Shown in pieces: positions 9,602 to 17,859 of a stretch of DNA of 64,000 nt. The DNA is from Planctomycetota bacterium (GTDB lineage Bacteria; Planctomycetota; UBA1135; GCA-002686595): positions 1 to 64,000 of the forward strand of contig JACKHT010000011.1 in NCBI GenBank assembly GCA_020638855.1, read 5' to 3'. A program made the translations under genes and the position numbers. Numbering within the stretch: position 1 is the stretch's first letter; each line of letters starts with the position of its first letter. The notes beneath the pieces are model-generated. The model worked only from the letters and a program-made list of their open reading frames with translations, had not been told where the DNA came from and searched no databases.

Positions 9602-10607
9602 TCCGGCGATCGTGATCAGCGGCGGGACGGGATTCCTAGGACGGTACCTGGTGGATGCGTTCTTGGGTGCCGGTTATCGGGTCGGGGTGTTGTGTCGCGC
9701 CAGTTCCCCTCGCGAAGTCCTGGACGGTCAAGAAGTGACCTTCTTCGAAGCGGATATCGAGTCGGCTACCGCTTGCCGGCTGGCCTTGGCATCCGCCCGA
9801 GAATCCTTGGGCGATTTCCAGATGGTGCACAACGCTGCCCTGGTCAGCTACCGCGAGTGCGACCGCGAAGCCCTGCGGCGTACCAACGTCGACGGCGTGC
9901 GCAATGTGTGGGCCGCCTGCGCCGAAGTGGGGGTACGGCGCGGAGTCCACGTGAGTTCCGTGGTGGCGGTGGGTACTTCGCCCGCGGGGCAGCGGATCGA
10001 TGAGGAGCACCCGTTCGATGGCCATGCTTTGGGGGTCGAGTACGTCGACACCAAGTGGGCGGGGGAGCAGATTGCCCTAGGCGATCACGGCTCGATGGAG
10101 GTCGTGGTGGTCAATCCCGGAGCGATCTTCGGACCGGTGGAAGCCACGTCCAATACGGCGCGCTTCCTGATCGGGATGGCGCAAGGGCGGATTGGGCGCT
10201 TGGCTCCCCCTGGCGGCATGGCGGCCGTGGGAGTTTGGGATTGCGCCGAAGGGGTGCGGCTCGCGCTCGAACGTGGCAAAACTGGAAGGCGCTACATCCT
10301 GGCGGAGTCGAATCCCTCCAGCCGCGAACTGTTTGCCCTGGTTGGAGAACTGTTGGAAGGCCGCGATCCGGTTTGGTGCACGGTGCCGGGACCGCTTTGG
10401 TCGCTCTTGTGCTTGGCGGTCGGACTGACGGCGCGGGTGCGGGAACCTGCCATGACCACCCCGCAAGCCATGCGCATGTTGGGGGTCCGCTTCTGCCAAG
10501 ATGCCGCACGGGCGCGGACCGAGTTGGGCTGGAATCCCAAACCGTTGCGCGGGGTGCTCAGCGACACGATCCGTATCCTGCGGGAGCGCGGCATCCTGCC
10601 CCGCTAA
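9591..10607 (+). CDS. NAD(P)-dependent extended SDR epimerase/dehydratase
   Basis: A 338-residue extended short-chain dehydrogenase. The nucleotide-binding motif is GGTGFLG at residues 11-17. The active-site residues are S122 or S123 (HVSSVVAVG) and Y151-x3-K155 (YVDTK). The C-terminal half is divergent, as in the dihydroflavonol reductase-like and 3-beta-HSD-like subgroups, so the substrate (nucleotide sugar, sterol-like lipid or other) is open. The ATG at 9591 lies inside the end of the histidine kinase gene, an 11-base overlap that suggests cotranscription and coupling. Confidence 0.85.
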   Translation: MLRDPAIVISGGTGFLGRYLVDAFLGAGYRVGVLCRASSPREVLDGQEVTFFEADIESATACRLALASARESLGDFQMVHNAALVSYRECDREALRRTNVDGVRNVWAACAEVGVRRGVHVSSVVAVGTSPAGQRIDEEHPFDGHALGVEYVDTKWAGEQIALGDHGSMEVVVVNPGAIFGPVEATSNTARFLIGMAQGRIGRLAPPGGMAAVGVWDCAEGVRLALERGKTGRRYILAESNPSSRELFALVGELLEGRDPVWCTVPGPLWSLLCLAVGLTARVREPAMTTPQAMRMLGVRFCQDAARARTELGWNPKPLRGVLSDTIRILRERGILPR

Positions 10608-10617
10608 CGCGACTTCG

Positions 10618-10950
10618 CTACTTGTCCTCGAAGCCCCAGGTGCCTTGCACCTTGGCCCGGCGGATCGAGATGATGTCGAAGACCCAGTTCCACCACCCTA
10701 TATCGGGGGTCAGGGACGCTGCCGTCTCGGTCGTGTTGGCCAAGTGGAAGTCCGCCGCATTCTCACGGGCGATCTTCATGGCGCTGCTCGGCATGTCGAT
10801 CGAAAACAGGGTGAACGCCCAGCCGGTGCTGGTGTACGTGCCCGAGGTTTTGGTGCTGCGCTTGAGCGAGACCGAGGCACAACCTTGGGCCAACAAGCAA
10901 AGGCAGGCCGTGAGGGCCAAGCACTGGAGGGCGGAGGGGCGACGCTGCAT
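10618..10950 (-). CDS. Small lipoprotein of unknown function
   Basis: A 110-residue protein with a clear lipoprotein signal: basic start, hydrophobic core and the lipobox LAQGC (Cys24). The mature part is short and contains a Trp-rich stretch, SLTPDIGWWNW. No family was recognised with confidence. It is convergent with the SDR gene and divergent from galK; about 100 bp separates it from galK and must hold its promoter. Confidence 0.6.
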   Translation of the reverse strand: MQRRPSALQCLALTACLCLLAQGCASVSLKRSTKTSGTYTSTGWAFTLFSIDMPSSAMKIARENAADFHLANTTETAASLTPDIGWWNWVFDIISIRRAKVQGTWGFEDK

Positions 10951-11054
10951 GCTCCTACTCTAGCGCGTGATCGCGTTCCAACCCAGTCTGGAGCTTCGAG
11001 AGCGCGGCAGGTTGGCCTCTGGGACTCCCAGGGCTCTGTGGTAGGCTGGCACCC

Positions 11055-12284
11055 ATGGTCGACCCGCCCGCCGCCCCCAGCCTGCACGCTCAGCTAGAGC
11101 AGCACCGAGCCGCTTTGGTCGCACGTATGGGCGGAGACCCGCAACACGTCCGGGTCTTTTTTGCCCCGGGCCGGGTCAATCTGTTTGGGGGGCATCTGGA
11201 CTACAACGGTGGCCCGGTCATGCCGACAGCGATCGACCGGGGCACCTTCCTGGCGGTCCGGCCCCGGGTCGATCGAATCCTGCGCTTGGAGAGCCAATTG
11301 GATTCGCAAGGGATCCAGTTCGGCCTGGATCAGGTCCCCAAGGATCGCTCGGGTCGCTGGGTGGACTATCCGGTGGGCGTTATCCGCGAACTGCTGCTTG
11401 GATCCGGAAGCCCAAGCCCGCATGCGCACTTACGTGGTCTGGACGTCTTGTACGGGGGCAACCTACCGGTCGGGGCTGGGTTGTCCTCTTCCGCTTCGAT
11501 CTGCGTGGGGACGGCCTTTGCTATGGACCGGGTTTGGGAGTTGGGCTTGGACCGGATGGCTCAGGTGTCTGCAGCGCTGGCCGCCGAGCGCAATTTTGTG
11601 GGGGTGCAATGCGGAATCATGGATCCTTACGCAATTGGCCTCGCCAAGCCGGGCCATTTGCTCTGGTTGGATTGCAAGGACCAAAGCTACGAACACTTGG
11701 CGGTGGATTTTTCCGCCCTCGCCATCGTGGTTGCCAACAGCGGCGTTCAGCGCGAACTGGCTGCTGGCGAATTCAACAAGCGGGTCCAACAGTGCAAGCA
11801 GGCCTTTGAGGCGCTCCAGCCGTACCAACCGGGGGCCACTTGTTTGCGCGACATCGAGCAAGAACTCTTCGAGCGACACCGCGGGCGTTTGCAGCCCGTA
11901 CTCGCCCGGCGAGCCATGCATGTGGTCAGCGAGGTCAAGCGGACTTTTTCCGCGCGGGCAGCGCTGCTGGCGGGAGACTATTCCGCCCTGGGCGCATCGA
12001 TGACCAAAACCCACCAATCCCTGCGAGATGACTTTGAAGTCTCGAGTCCGGAGTTGGATTTGCTAGTCGATGCGGCCACGGAAGCGGAGGGGTGCTTTGG
12101 CTCGCGGCTGACCGGCGCCGGTTTCGGCGGCTGCACGGTGCTCCTGGTCGATCCCGCCCATGTACCCCAAGTGGTGCAACATGTGCAAACGCGCTACTCG
12201 GCGGAAAAGGGCTGGGTTCCGGCCGTGGAGGTCTTCCATGGCGATCAAGGACCCCGCGAATGGAGCGGGGCGGTGGAGGCCTAG
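11055..12284 (+). CDS. galK: Galactokinase-like GHMP sugar kinase
   Basis: A 409-residue GHMP kinase closest to galactokinase. The N-terminal signature is present as GRVNLFGGHLDYN (residues 39-51), but the sugar-binding Glu of the usual GEHTD is Gly46 and the Thr is Leu48. The ATP loop GAGLSSSAS (140-148), the catalytic Asp190 in GIMDPY, and the third motif LTGAGFGGC are intact. The likely reaction is ATP-dependent phosphorylation of the anomeric carbon of a sugar, with galactose possible but not certain given the altered binding residues. No galT or galE is adjacent, unlike classic gal operons. Confidence 0.78.
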   Translation: MVDPPAAPSLHAQLEQHRAALVARMGGDPQHVRVFFAPGRVNLFGGHLDYNGGPVMPTAIDRGTFLAVRPRVDRILRLESQLDSQGIQFGLDQVPKDRSGRWVDYPVGVIRELLLGSGSPSPHAHLRGLDVLYGGNLPVGAGLSSSASICVGTAFAMDRVWELGLDRMAQVSAALAAERNFVGVQCGIMDPYAIGLAKPGHLLWLDCKDQSYEHLAVDFSALAIVVANSGVQRELAAGEFNKRVQQCKQAFEALQPYQPGATCLRDIEQELFERHRGRLQPVLARRAMHVVSEVKRTFSARAALLAGDYSALGASMTKTHQSLRDDFEVSSPELDLLVDAATEAEGCFGSRLTGAGFGGCTVLLVDPAHVPQVVQHVQTRYSAEKGWVPAVEVFHGDQGPREWSGAVEA

Positions 12285-12298
12285 CCCCACCGCCCCGC
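12265..12298 (+). terminator. Strong hairpin across the galK stop codon
   Basis: A perfect 12-bp stem, GCGGGGCGGTGG pairing with CCACCGCCCCGC, with a 10-base loop that contains the galK TAG. The downstream tract (GTAACTCTTTGG) is only weakly T-rich. It lies between galK and the convergent TPR gene that ends at 12363, so it could act on transcripts from both sides. Confidence 0.55.
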
Positions 12299-12362
12299 GT
12301 AACTCTTTGGCACTTGGCCAAAGGTTTGCTCGGAACCCTCGAGCCCGCACTTTGCCGGATGG

Positions 12363-14588
12363 TCAGTCTACCGGATCGACTTCGAAGATCGGTTGCGAGT
12401 CCGAACCCTCTGGAGTCGTTTGCGGTGCGGATTGCAGCTCCATGCGCGCCCGCTCCATCAGAAGTTTGCCTTCCGCTGATTCCGCCACGGCCCGATTCGC
12501 AGGGTCGTTGAGCAAAGCGACGGCCCGTTCCGGCTGGGCCGTGAACAACTCGTTGGCGATCAGCATCAGCAGTGCGTCTTGGTCGGTCGGGTTCTGCAGC
12601 ACAAAGGTCCGGGCCCGCGTCATTTGCAGGTCCAAGTCCGATGGGACACCATAGAAAGATCGCTTGTTGACCGTGATTTCGACCAGTGCAGGGTCCAACT
12701 CCAACGCGCGCCGCAAGGCGAAGGCGCCGTAGTGGTAGTCGGACGTGGCGAACAACGCGTCCGAAAGGATCAGGTACAAGATTCCTTCACCAGGGGAGTA
12801 CTCCACCGCTTTGCCATAGTGGTGCACCGCATCGCTGTAACGGCCACTTTGGAAAGCGCGATCTCCCAAGGTTAGGTAGTACTCGGCGGCGCGATTGATG
12901 GCGGGCACCACCACCGGACCGACGCCACCACCGTTCCCGCCCCCGTCTTCGTAAGCTGGGGCCACCGCTTCCCCGACTGCGGGCGCGGCAGCCGGTTGCG
13001 CTTCGACCAACGGTTCTTGGACGACTTGGACAATGACTTGGTACTGGGGTTCTGCAAGGGGGCCGTAGTAGTAGAAGCGCGGACGGTAGCCATAGCTCCA
13101 GGCGCCTCCGTAGTACCAGTAGCTATCCCACCAGTAGCTGGAGACCCACATGGCAGGGCAGTAGCCCCAGCCGTAGCCCCAACCCCAAACATTCCAGTTC
13201 CAGTAGAAGTTGGACCATGCGCTCCCGCAGTGCCAACGATTGTCGTAGCCACCATGGCCGCCATGACCACCGTTGTGCCCGCCCAGGTAGCGGCCGTTGC
13301 CAGATCCCGGGGTGATCAGACCTCCGCCGCCCGTGCCACTGCCCGGCGAAATTCCGCCCCGGGGGCCGGAACTCGGGCGATACAGCCCGCGGTCCAAACC
13401 GGGGTTCCGACCGCCCGTAGAGCCGTCAACGGTCAAGCCACCGCCGGGAACGATCTTGGAGTTCACCGAATCGAGGTAGTCCTGGCGCGCGCGCTTGGCA
13501 CGGGCCTGTTCCCGCGCATCCAAGGTTGCGCGTTCTTTGGCATCCACCGAGCCCTTGGCTCCACGGTCGGTACGAAGGCCGCCACCGCGTTGGCTATCAG
13601 GCCTGACGCTGGACGAATCACCCGACGCAAGCTTGGTGCGGTTGCGAGCCGCTTGAATCCGACCCGCGGCGATCGAGGTCGGAGCCTTGGTCGAACCATT
13701 CGGCGCCGTAAGGCCACCGCGGGTGAAGCGGGAATCCGAACCGCTGGTGCGACGTGCACGGGAAGCACGGTCTTGTTGGATGCGCTCCGCGCTGCTGGGA
13801 GCGGTGGGGGTGATCGAGGTCCGATCCACGCCTTGGGTTTCCTGGGCCCGCTGGCGAGCCCGCGACAGCGCCGAAGGACTCGAAATCCTAGGAACTACGG
13901 TACGGACCGAACCGCCACCGCGTTGGGTATCGGGAGAACCACCCAGCGAGCTGCTTCCCCGGCCCGCTTGATCAGGAGCGACCGAGGGGCGCGAAGTGGT
14001 TTGTGCGCCGCCCGATTGGGAGCCACCCGCCTGGGAAGACGAAGATCCTGGGCGCGAACTCGGCGCAACCGCCGGCCGCTCTTGGACGGGCGCTACGGGC
14101 CGAACTTGGGTTCGGCTGCTGGGTTGGACTGCCGGTCGCGAGCTCGGTTGGACAGCGGGACGCGAGCTGGGCTGCGGCGCCGGACGTTCGGCCGGGCGCG
14201 ACGTCGGCTGGACCACCGGACGCTCTGCCGGACGCGAGGTGGGGCGCGGTGCGGGTCGCACCGCAGGGGCCGGCCTCGATTGGGGCTGCTGCGGGCGCGC
14301 CTGGGGTTGTTGTGGGCGCGATTGCTGCCGCGTTCTGGCAACCGGAGGGGATGAGGCCGGGCGCGCTTGGGGCCGGGCCGCTGGACGCGCTTGAGGCCGG
14401 GCAGCCGGCCGCGATTGTGGCCGGGCTGCAGGCCTGGCTTGGGGACGTGCTGGGCGATCCGAAGAGGTTCGTTGGGGTGCCATAGCCAGCGAATCGGACG
14501 GGGAAAGCGATCGCTGGGCCAGGGCGGACCCGGGCAGGGTCCACGCCAAAAGCGCCAGGAGGGTGATCGAAAGCAAGCCTTTCTTCAT
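12363..14588 (-). CDS. Secreted Arg/Pro-rich, aromatic-rich TPR protein
   Basis: A 741-residue exported protein with four zones. Residues 1-24 are a signal peptide ending ALA. Residues about 40-185 are low-complexity Arg-Pro-Ala-Ser-Gln repeats of the type RPAARPQ and PSSRPAV. Residues about 430-510 are extraordinarily rich in Gly, Trp and Tyr. Residues about 565-690 hold TPR-like helices, beginning YYLTLGDRAFQSGRYSDA. Proteins with Pro-rich, W/Y/G-rich and TPR parts are common in Planctomycetota, but no function is established. The ATG at 14588 (MKKGLL) is preferred for its signal peptide; no Shine-Dalgarno is seen before it. Confidence 0.72.
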   Translation of the reverse strand: MKKGLLSITLLALLAWTLPGSALAQRSLSPSDSLAMAPQRTSSDRPARPQARPAARPQSRPAARPQARPAARPQARPASSPPVARTRQQSRPQQPQARPQQPQSRPAPAVRPAPRPTSRPAERPVVQPTSRPAERPAPQPSSRPAVQPSSRPAVQPSSRTQVRPVAPVQERPAVAPSSRPGSSSSQAGGSQSGGAQTTSRPSVAPDQAGRGSSSLGGSPDTQRGGGSVRTVVPRISSPSALSRARQRAQETQGVDRTSITPTAPSSAERIQQDRASRARRTSGSDSRFTRGGLTAPNGSTKAPTSIAAGRIQAARNRTKLASGDSSSVRPDSQRGGGLRTDRGAKGSVDAKERATLDAREQARAKRARQDYLDSVNSKIVPGGGLTVDGSTGGRNPGLDRGLYRPSSGPRGGISPGSGTGGGGLITPGSGNGRYLGGHNGGHGGHGGYDNRWHCGSAWSNFYWNWNVWGWGYGWGYCPAMWVSSYWWDSYWYYGGAWSYGYRPRFYYYGPLAEPQYQVIVQVVQEPLVEAQPAAAPAVGEAVAPAYEDGGGNGGGVGPVVVPAINRAAEYYLTLGDRAFQSGRYSDAVHHYGKAVEYSPGEGILYLILSDALFATSDYHYGAFALRRALELDPALVEITVNKRSFYGVPSDLDLQMTRARTFVLQNPTDQDALLMLIANELFTAQPERAVALLNDPANRAVAESAEGKLLMERARMELQSAPQTTPEGSDSQPIFEVDPVD

Positions 14589-14817
14589 AGGAGGATTCTC
14601 CCGAGGGGACTCCCGGTAGGTGAAGGAGGAGTCCACAGTCTCTAGGCCATAGAACTAGCAAGTTGGATGCCAGACCCCGGATACCCCTCGGGGAGCCTCC
14701 TGGGGCCCGCTCGAGTCCAAAGGGGTGCACTGTCCCCGCTGGAGGACACAGAGACCTGCACCACCCAGTGGGCAGGGGGCGCTGGCTTGTGCCCCGCTAC
14801 CCAGGTCCTTGACCCTC

Positions 14818-15627
14818 TCAGTCCCCGCTGCGCCGGGTGGCTTGCACCCGGTCGGTTGGGTCCCTGCGATCTGGGGGTAAGAAGAAATCCGAGCGCAGGG
14901 TTAAGCCCCGCTGAACGGAGAAGCGATCTTCGTGCCAAACCAGCTGGTCGCCCTGATACATGTCGAGCGCGGTTGGCGTCGGAGGGCCCGGGCCGGGTTG
15001 CCATTGGATGTGTCGCAGGCTCTGGATCGGTTCGCCCGATTCGTCCCAGGCGCTCAAGGTTTGGGGGTTGCTAGAGTTGGGCTCCCACTCGGCCTCCAAG
15101 CGGCCTACTCCAGGGATGCGCAAGGTGCGCCTCGTGGTTCCCGCTGGATCCGCTTCCCAAGTTGCGCCGGAGCTACCATCGTAGAGCTGTTCGCGTAGGG
15201 CGGCCCACAACATCACTTCGGTGGACCCGGCGCCTTCCAGTTGGACGCTCGTTGCAGAGCGCGCTTCGGTCACGTACGCGCCGGCGGGAAGTAGGTGGTG
15301 CAGAATCCGGCGGCCTTGGGTTTCGGGATCCGAAGCGAGCCGAAAGCGCGCGTAGCCGGAACCGGCCAGGGTGATTTGCAGTTGGTGCGGGTCTTCTGGA
15401 GCCGAAGGGTACACCACACGCGACGTGGCGCGGAGGGCAGCAAGCGACTCGGTGTCCACCTTGCTGGCGGTTGGCGCAGGCTTTGGCTGCGAGGGCTGTT
15501 GGGGGGCTTCCCCGCAAGCCAACGCAAACCACACAAGGACCAACGAACAGCCCTCCCGAAAGCCAAAGCGCCGCAGGCGCCTTGGCCTGGGCGCGGGGGA
15601 AGCCGTTCCGATATTCAACGCCAACAA
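14818..15627 (-). CDS. Hypothetical lipoprotein
   Basis: A 269-residue protein with a basic N-terminus, a hydrophobic stretch and a lipobox-like FALAC (Cys38), followed by a Pro/Gln/Lys-rich linker. The mature region has alternating hydrophobic pattern suggesting beta structure. No conserved family motif was recognised. It lies 6 bases after the HEAT-repeat lipoprotein gene on the same strand, so the two are probably one operon. About 230 bp follow before the next gene, with no clear terminator. Confidence 0.6.
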   Translation of the reverse strand: MLALNIGTASPAPRPRRLRRFGFREGCSLVLVWFALACGEAPQQPSQPKPAPTASKVDTESLAALRATSRVVYPSAPEDPHQLQITLAGSGYARFRLASDPETQGRRILHHLLPAGAYVTEARSATSVQLEGAGSTEVMLWAALREQLYDGSSGATWEADPAGTTRRTLRIPGVGRLEAEWEPNSSNPQTLSAWDESGEPIQSLRHIQWQPGPGPPTPTALDMYQGDQLVWHEDRFSVQRGLTLRSDFFLPPDRRDPTDRVQATRRSGD

Positions 15628-15633
15628 ACTCCG

Positions 15634-16611
15634 CTAGCGCAGGCTCTCGGCCCAGCGCTTCCACTCTTCGTCGGCTCGTTCGCCGTAGTTCCGGCCCGAC
15701 AGGTTGGTCAGGTTGCTCATGATGGCGGCCCGAATCTCCGGACGAACTTCGCCCATGGCGGCCGTCAAGGCCCTCACGCAGGTTCCCTTGAGATCGTCGT
15801 TGCGGCTGGCCATGAAGGAAAGCGCTCGCACCGCAGCGGCGGCAGGCAGATTCTTCTCATCACGCAGGAGCAAACTTAAGGCAGGAATGGCCTCGGCATC
15901 CTCCAGGCGCGCTACGATCAAAGCCGCCTGGGCCCGGACTGCGGGCTCCTCATCGGCCAACGCCCGCTGGACGACTGGTCCCACTCCTTCGAGCGGGGCG
16001 CCCGCGTCGGCCAGTTTTTTGAGCGCCCACGACGCGTTGATGCGCAGCGTCGACTGGGGGCTGGTTGCCAAGAGATCGACGATGCGCGCCGTTGGCATGT
16101 CCCGGTAGGCCTGCAACCCGAGTCCCAGCAGGGCATTGGACACGACTTCCGGTACTGGATCGTTGAGGGCGGCCAACAGGGGGACCACCGGGGAGACCCG
16201 ATGGGCCCGCCCGGGGTCGCGGGCGTCCGAGGGAAGGGAACGCACCTCGCTGAAACCCAGCGCAAGGGCTGCGATCTGGCGGCGGAATGGGGGACCCGAC
16301 TCCAAGGCTTCGATCAAGTCCACTTGGTAGCGGGTCGCGTTGAATCGAATGTCTTCTTCGAGCTTTTCAGCCCGGTGAGCTTCCGCCGGTACAGCCGCAG
16401 TCAGGAAGTACTGGTTCCAGGCCTTGAGGGCCAAGTCCAGGTGCAGGAACACTCCGTTGACGTCCGTAGCGGAAGTATCGGAGGTGCTGACCACGGGCTG
16501 GGTCATCTTGGGTTCGGGCTTGTCGTTCTTGGCCGGTCCAGAGCAGGCCAAGCAGCCAAGGATCAAGAGAATCGAGGGCCGCAGGGCAGAGGGGGGGTGT
16601 TGGAATAGCAT
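15634..16611 (-). CDS. HEAT-repeat lipoprotein
   Basis: A 325-residue predicted lipoprotein with lipobox LGCLAC near residue 20. From about residue 80 onward the chain shows repeated two-helix units of HEAT type, such as VPLLAALNDPVPEVVSNALLGLG and VARLEDAEAIPALSLLLRDEKN, each about 35-40 residues. Such proteins are usually scaffolds. The frame stays open up to 16779, but that would run into the divergent dehydrogenase start, so the ATG at 16611 before the signal peptide was chosen. It heads a two-gene unit with the following lipoprotein. Confidence 0.7.
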   Translation of the reverse strand: MLFQHPPSALRPSILLILGCLACSGPAKNDKPEPKMTQPVVSTSDTSATDVNGVFLHLDLALKAWNQYFLTAAVPAEAHRAEKLEEDIRFNATRYQVDLIEALESGPPFRRQIAALALGFSEVRSLPSDARDPGRAHRVSPVVPLLAALNDPVPEVVSNALLGLGLQAYRDMPTARIVDLLATSPQSTLRINASWALKKLADAGAPLEGVGPVVQRALADEEPAVRAQAALIVARLEDAEAIPALSLLLRDEKNLPAAAAVRALSFMASRNDDLKGTCVRALTAAMGEVRPEIRAAIMSNLTNLSGRNYGERADEEWKRWAESLR

Positions 16612-16773
16612 GGGAGGGGTTGGACGCACGGACGTGGGCCTAATTCCCACCGGCTGGGAGGCACCGGGCGGCCCCCTAAGCGCCCCAGTGTAGCGGTGTC
16701 CCGGGTTTTGGCACCGGCCCGGTGCGGCCAAATTCTGGTGATCGATCCAAGCGGCCGCCAGTACCCTAGGAAC

Positions 16774-17817
16774 ATGCACCTATTGGATGCCATGACCCGG
16801 GAAGGGTTCGAGGAAGTCATCGCGATTCACGATCGTGATTCGGGCATGCGCGGTTGGATCGCGATCCATGACACTTCCGAGGGGCCGGCGTTCGGTGGTG
16901 TGCGTCGCTACGAGTACCGCTCAGAAGCCGAGAGCATGATGGACTGCTTGCGCCTTGCGCGCGCGATGACCCACAAATGCCGTTTGGCCGAATTGCCCGC
17001 TGGCGGAGCCAAGGCGGTCTTACTCGATGAGCCCGGAGTCGACTGGCCCGCCGCCTATGCGGCCCTGGGGCGCATCGTGGAACGCATGGGGGGGCGTTTC
17101 TACACGGGCCCGGATGTAGGGACGGGCGAAGCGGAACTCGAAGTGTTGGCGGCCCACACCCGCTTCTCGACCGATCCAGGTCCGGCGGGGCCAGGGGAGT
17201 TGGAGCAATCGACCGCAGAGGGCGTTTTTAGGGGCATAGGGGCTGCCCTCCACTACTTGGACGGGGGTCTTGACTGGAGCACCCAGCGGATCGTAGTTCA
17301 GGGACTGGGAGCGGTGGGGATGGAATTGGCCCGACGCCTGATGGCCCACGGGGCCAAGGTGGCGGGATCGGACATCGACCCGGAGCGGCTGGAATGGGCG
17401 GTTCAAGAGCTGGGGATCGAGGGTTTGGACCCCAACGAGGTGCTCAGTTCCCCCTGCGATGTCCTGGCTCCCTGTGCGATGGGGGGCTTGCTCCACGATC
17501 TATCGCTGGAGAAGCTGCGGACCAGGGTGGTGGCGGGGGCTGCGAACAACGTGTTGGCTAGAACTTTGCACGGGGACCGCCTACATGCCCGCGGTGTACT
17601 CCATGTCCCGGATTTCGTACTCAACAGTGGCGCCTTGATCCGGGGTACCATTTTTCACTTGGAGGGGCGTAGGGAGCCCGTGTCCGCTATCGGAGAACGC
17701 GTGGCCCGCATGGTGACCTCGGTTTTGGAGGAGGCGGGGCGTACCCAGGCCCCTCCGACCCGGGTAGCTCGCCGTATGGCCGAACGCCGCCTCGCTGAGC
17801 GGCGCGCAAGCCGCTGA
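16774..17817 (+). CDS. Leu/Phe/Val-type amino acid dehydrogenase
   Basis: A 347-residue Glu/Leu/Phe/Val dehydrogenase family enzyme, which interconverts a branched or aromatic amino acid and its 2-oxo acid with NAD+. Catalytic lysines are K68 (MTHKC) and K80 in LPAGGAK, at the same numbers as in Bacillus leucine dehydrogenase, and D114 is in GPDVGT. The NAD-binding fold begins VVQGLGAVGMELARRL near residue 205. The ATG at 16774 fits the family start; upstream codons overlap the promoter region shared with the HEAT gene. Which amino acid is preferred is not decided. Confidence 0.87.
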   Translation: MHLLDAMTREGFEEVIAIHDRDSGMRGWIAIHDTSEGPAFGGVRRYEYRSEAESMMDCLRLARAMTHKCRLAELPAGGAKAVLLDEPGVDWPAAYAALGRIVERMGGRFYTGPDVGTGEAELEVLAAHTRFSTDPGPAGPGELEQSTAEGVFRGIGAALHYLDGGLDWSTQRIVVQGLGAVGMELARRLMAHGAKVAGSDIDPERLEWAVQELGIEGLDPNEVLSSPCDVLAPCAMGGLLHDLSLEKLRTRVVAGAANNVLARTLHGDRLHARGVLHVPDFVLNSGALIRGTIFHLEGRREPVSAIGERVARMVTSVLEEAGRTQAPPTRVARRMAERRLAERRASR

Positions 17818-17859
17818 TTTGAACGCCCTCGACCGAAGACCCTGAAGAGCCTACCCGTC

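Noticed and set aside
12996..14354. Plus-strand frame opposite the TPR protein
   Set aside because: It is the antisense of the Arg/Pro repeat zone and is itself low complexity.
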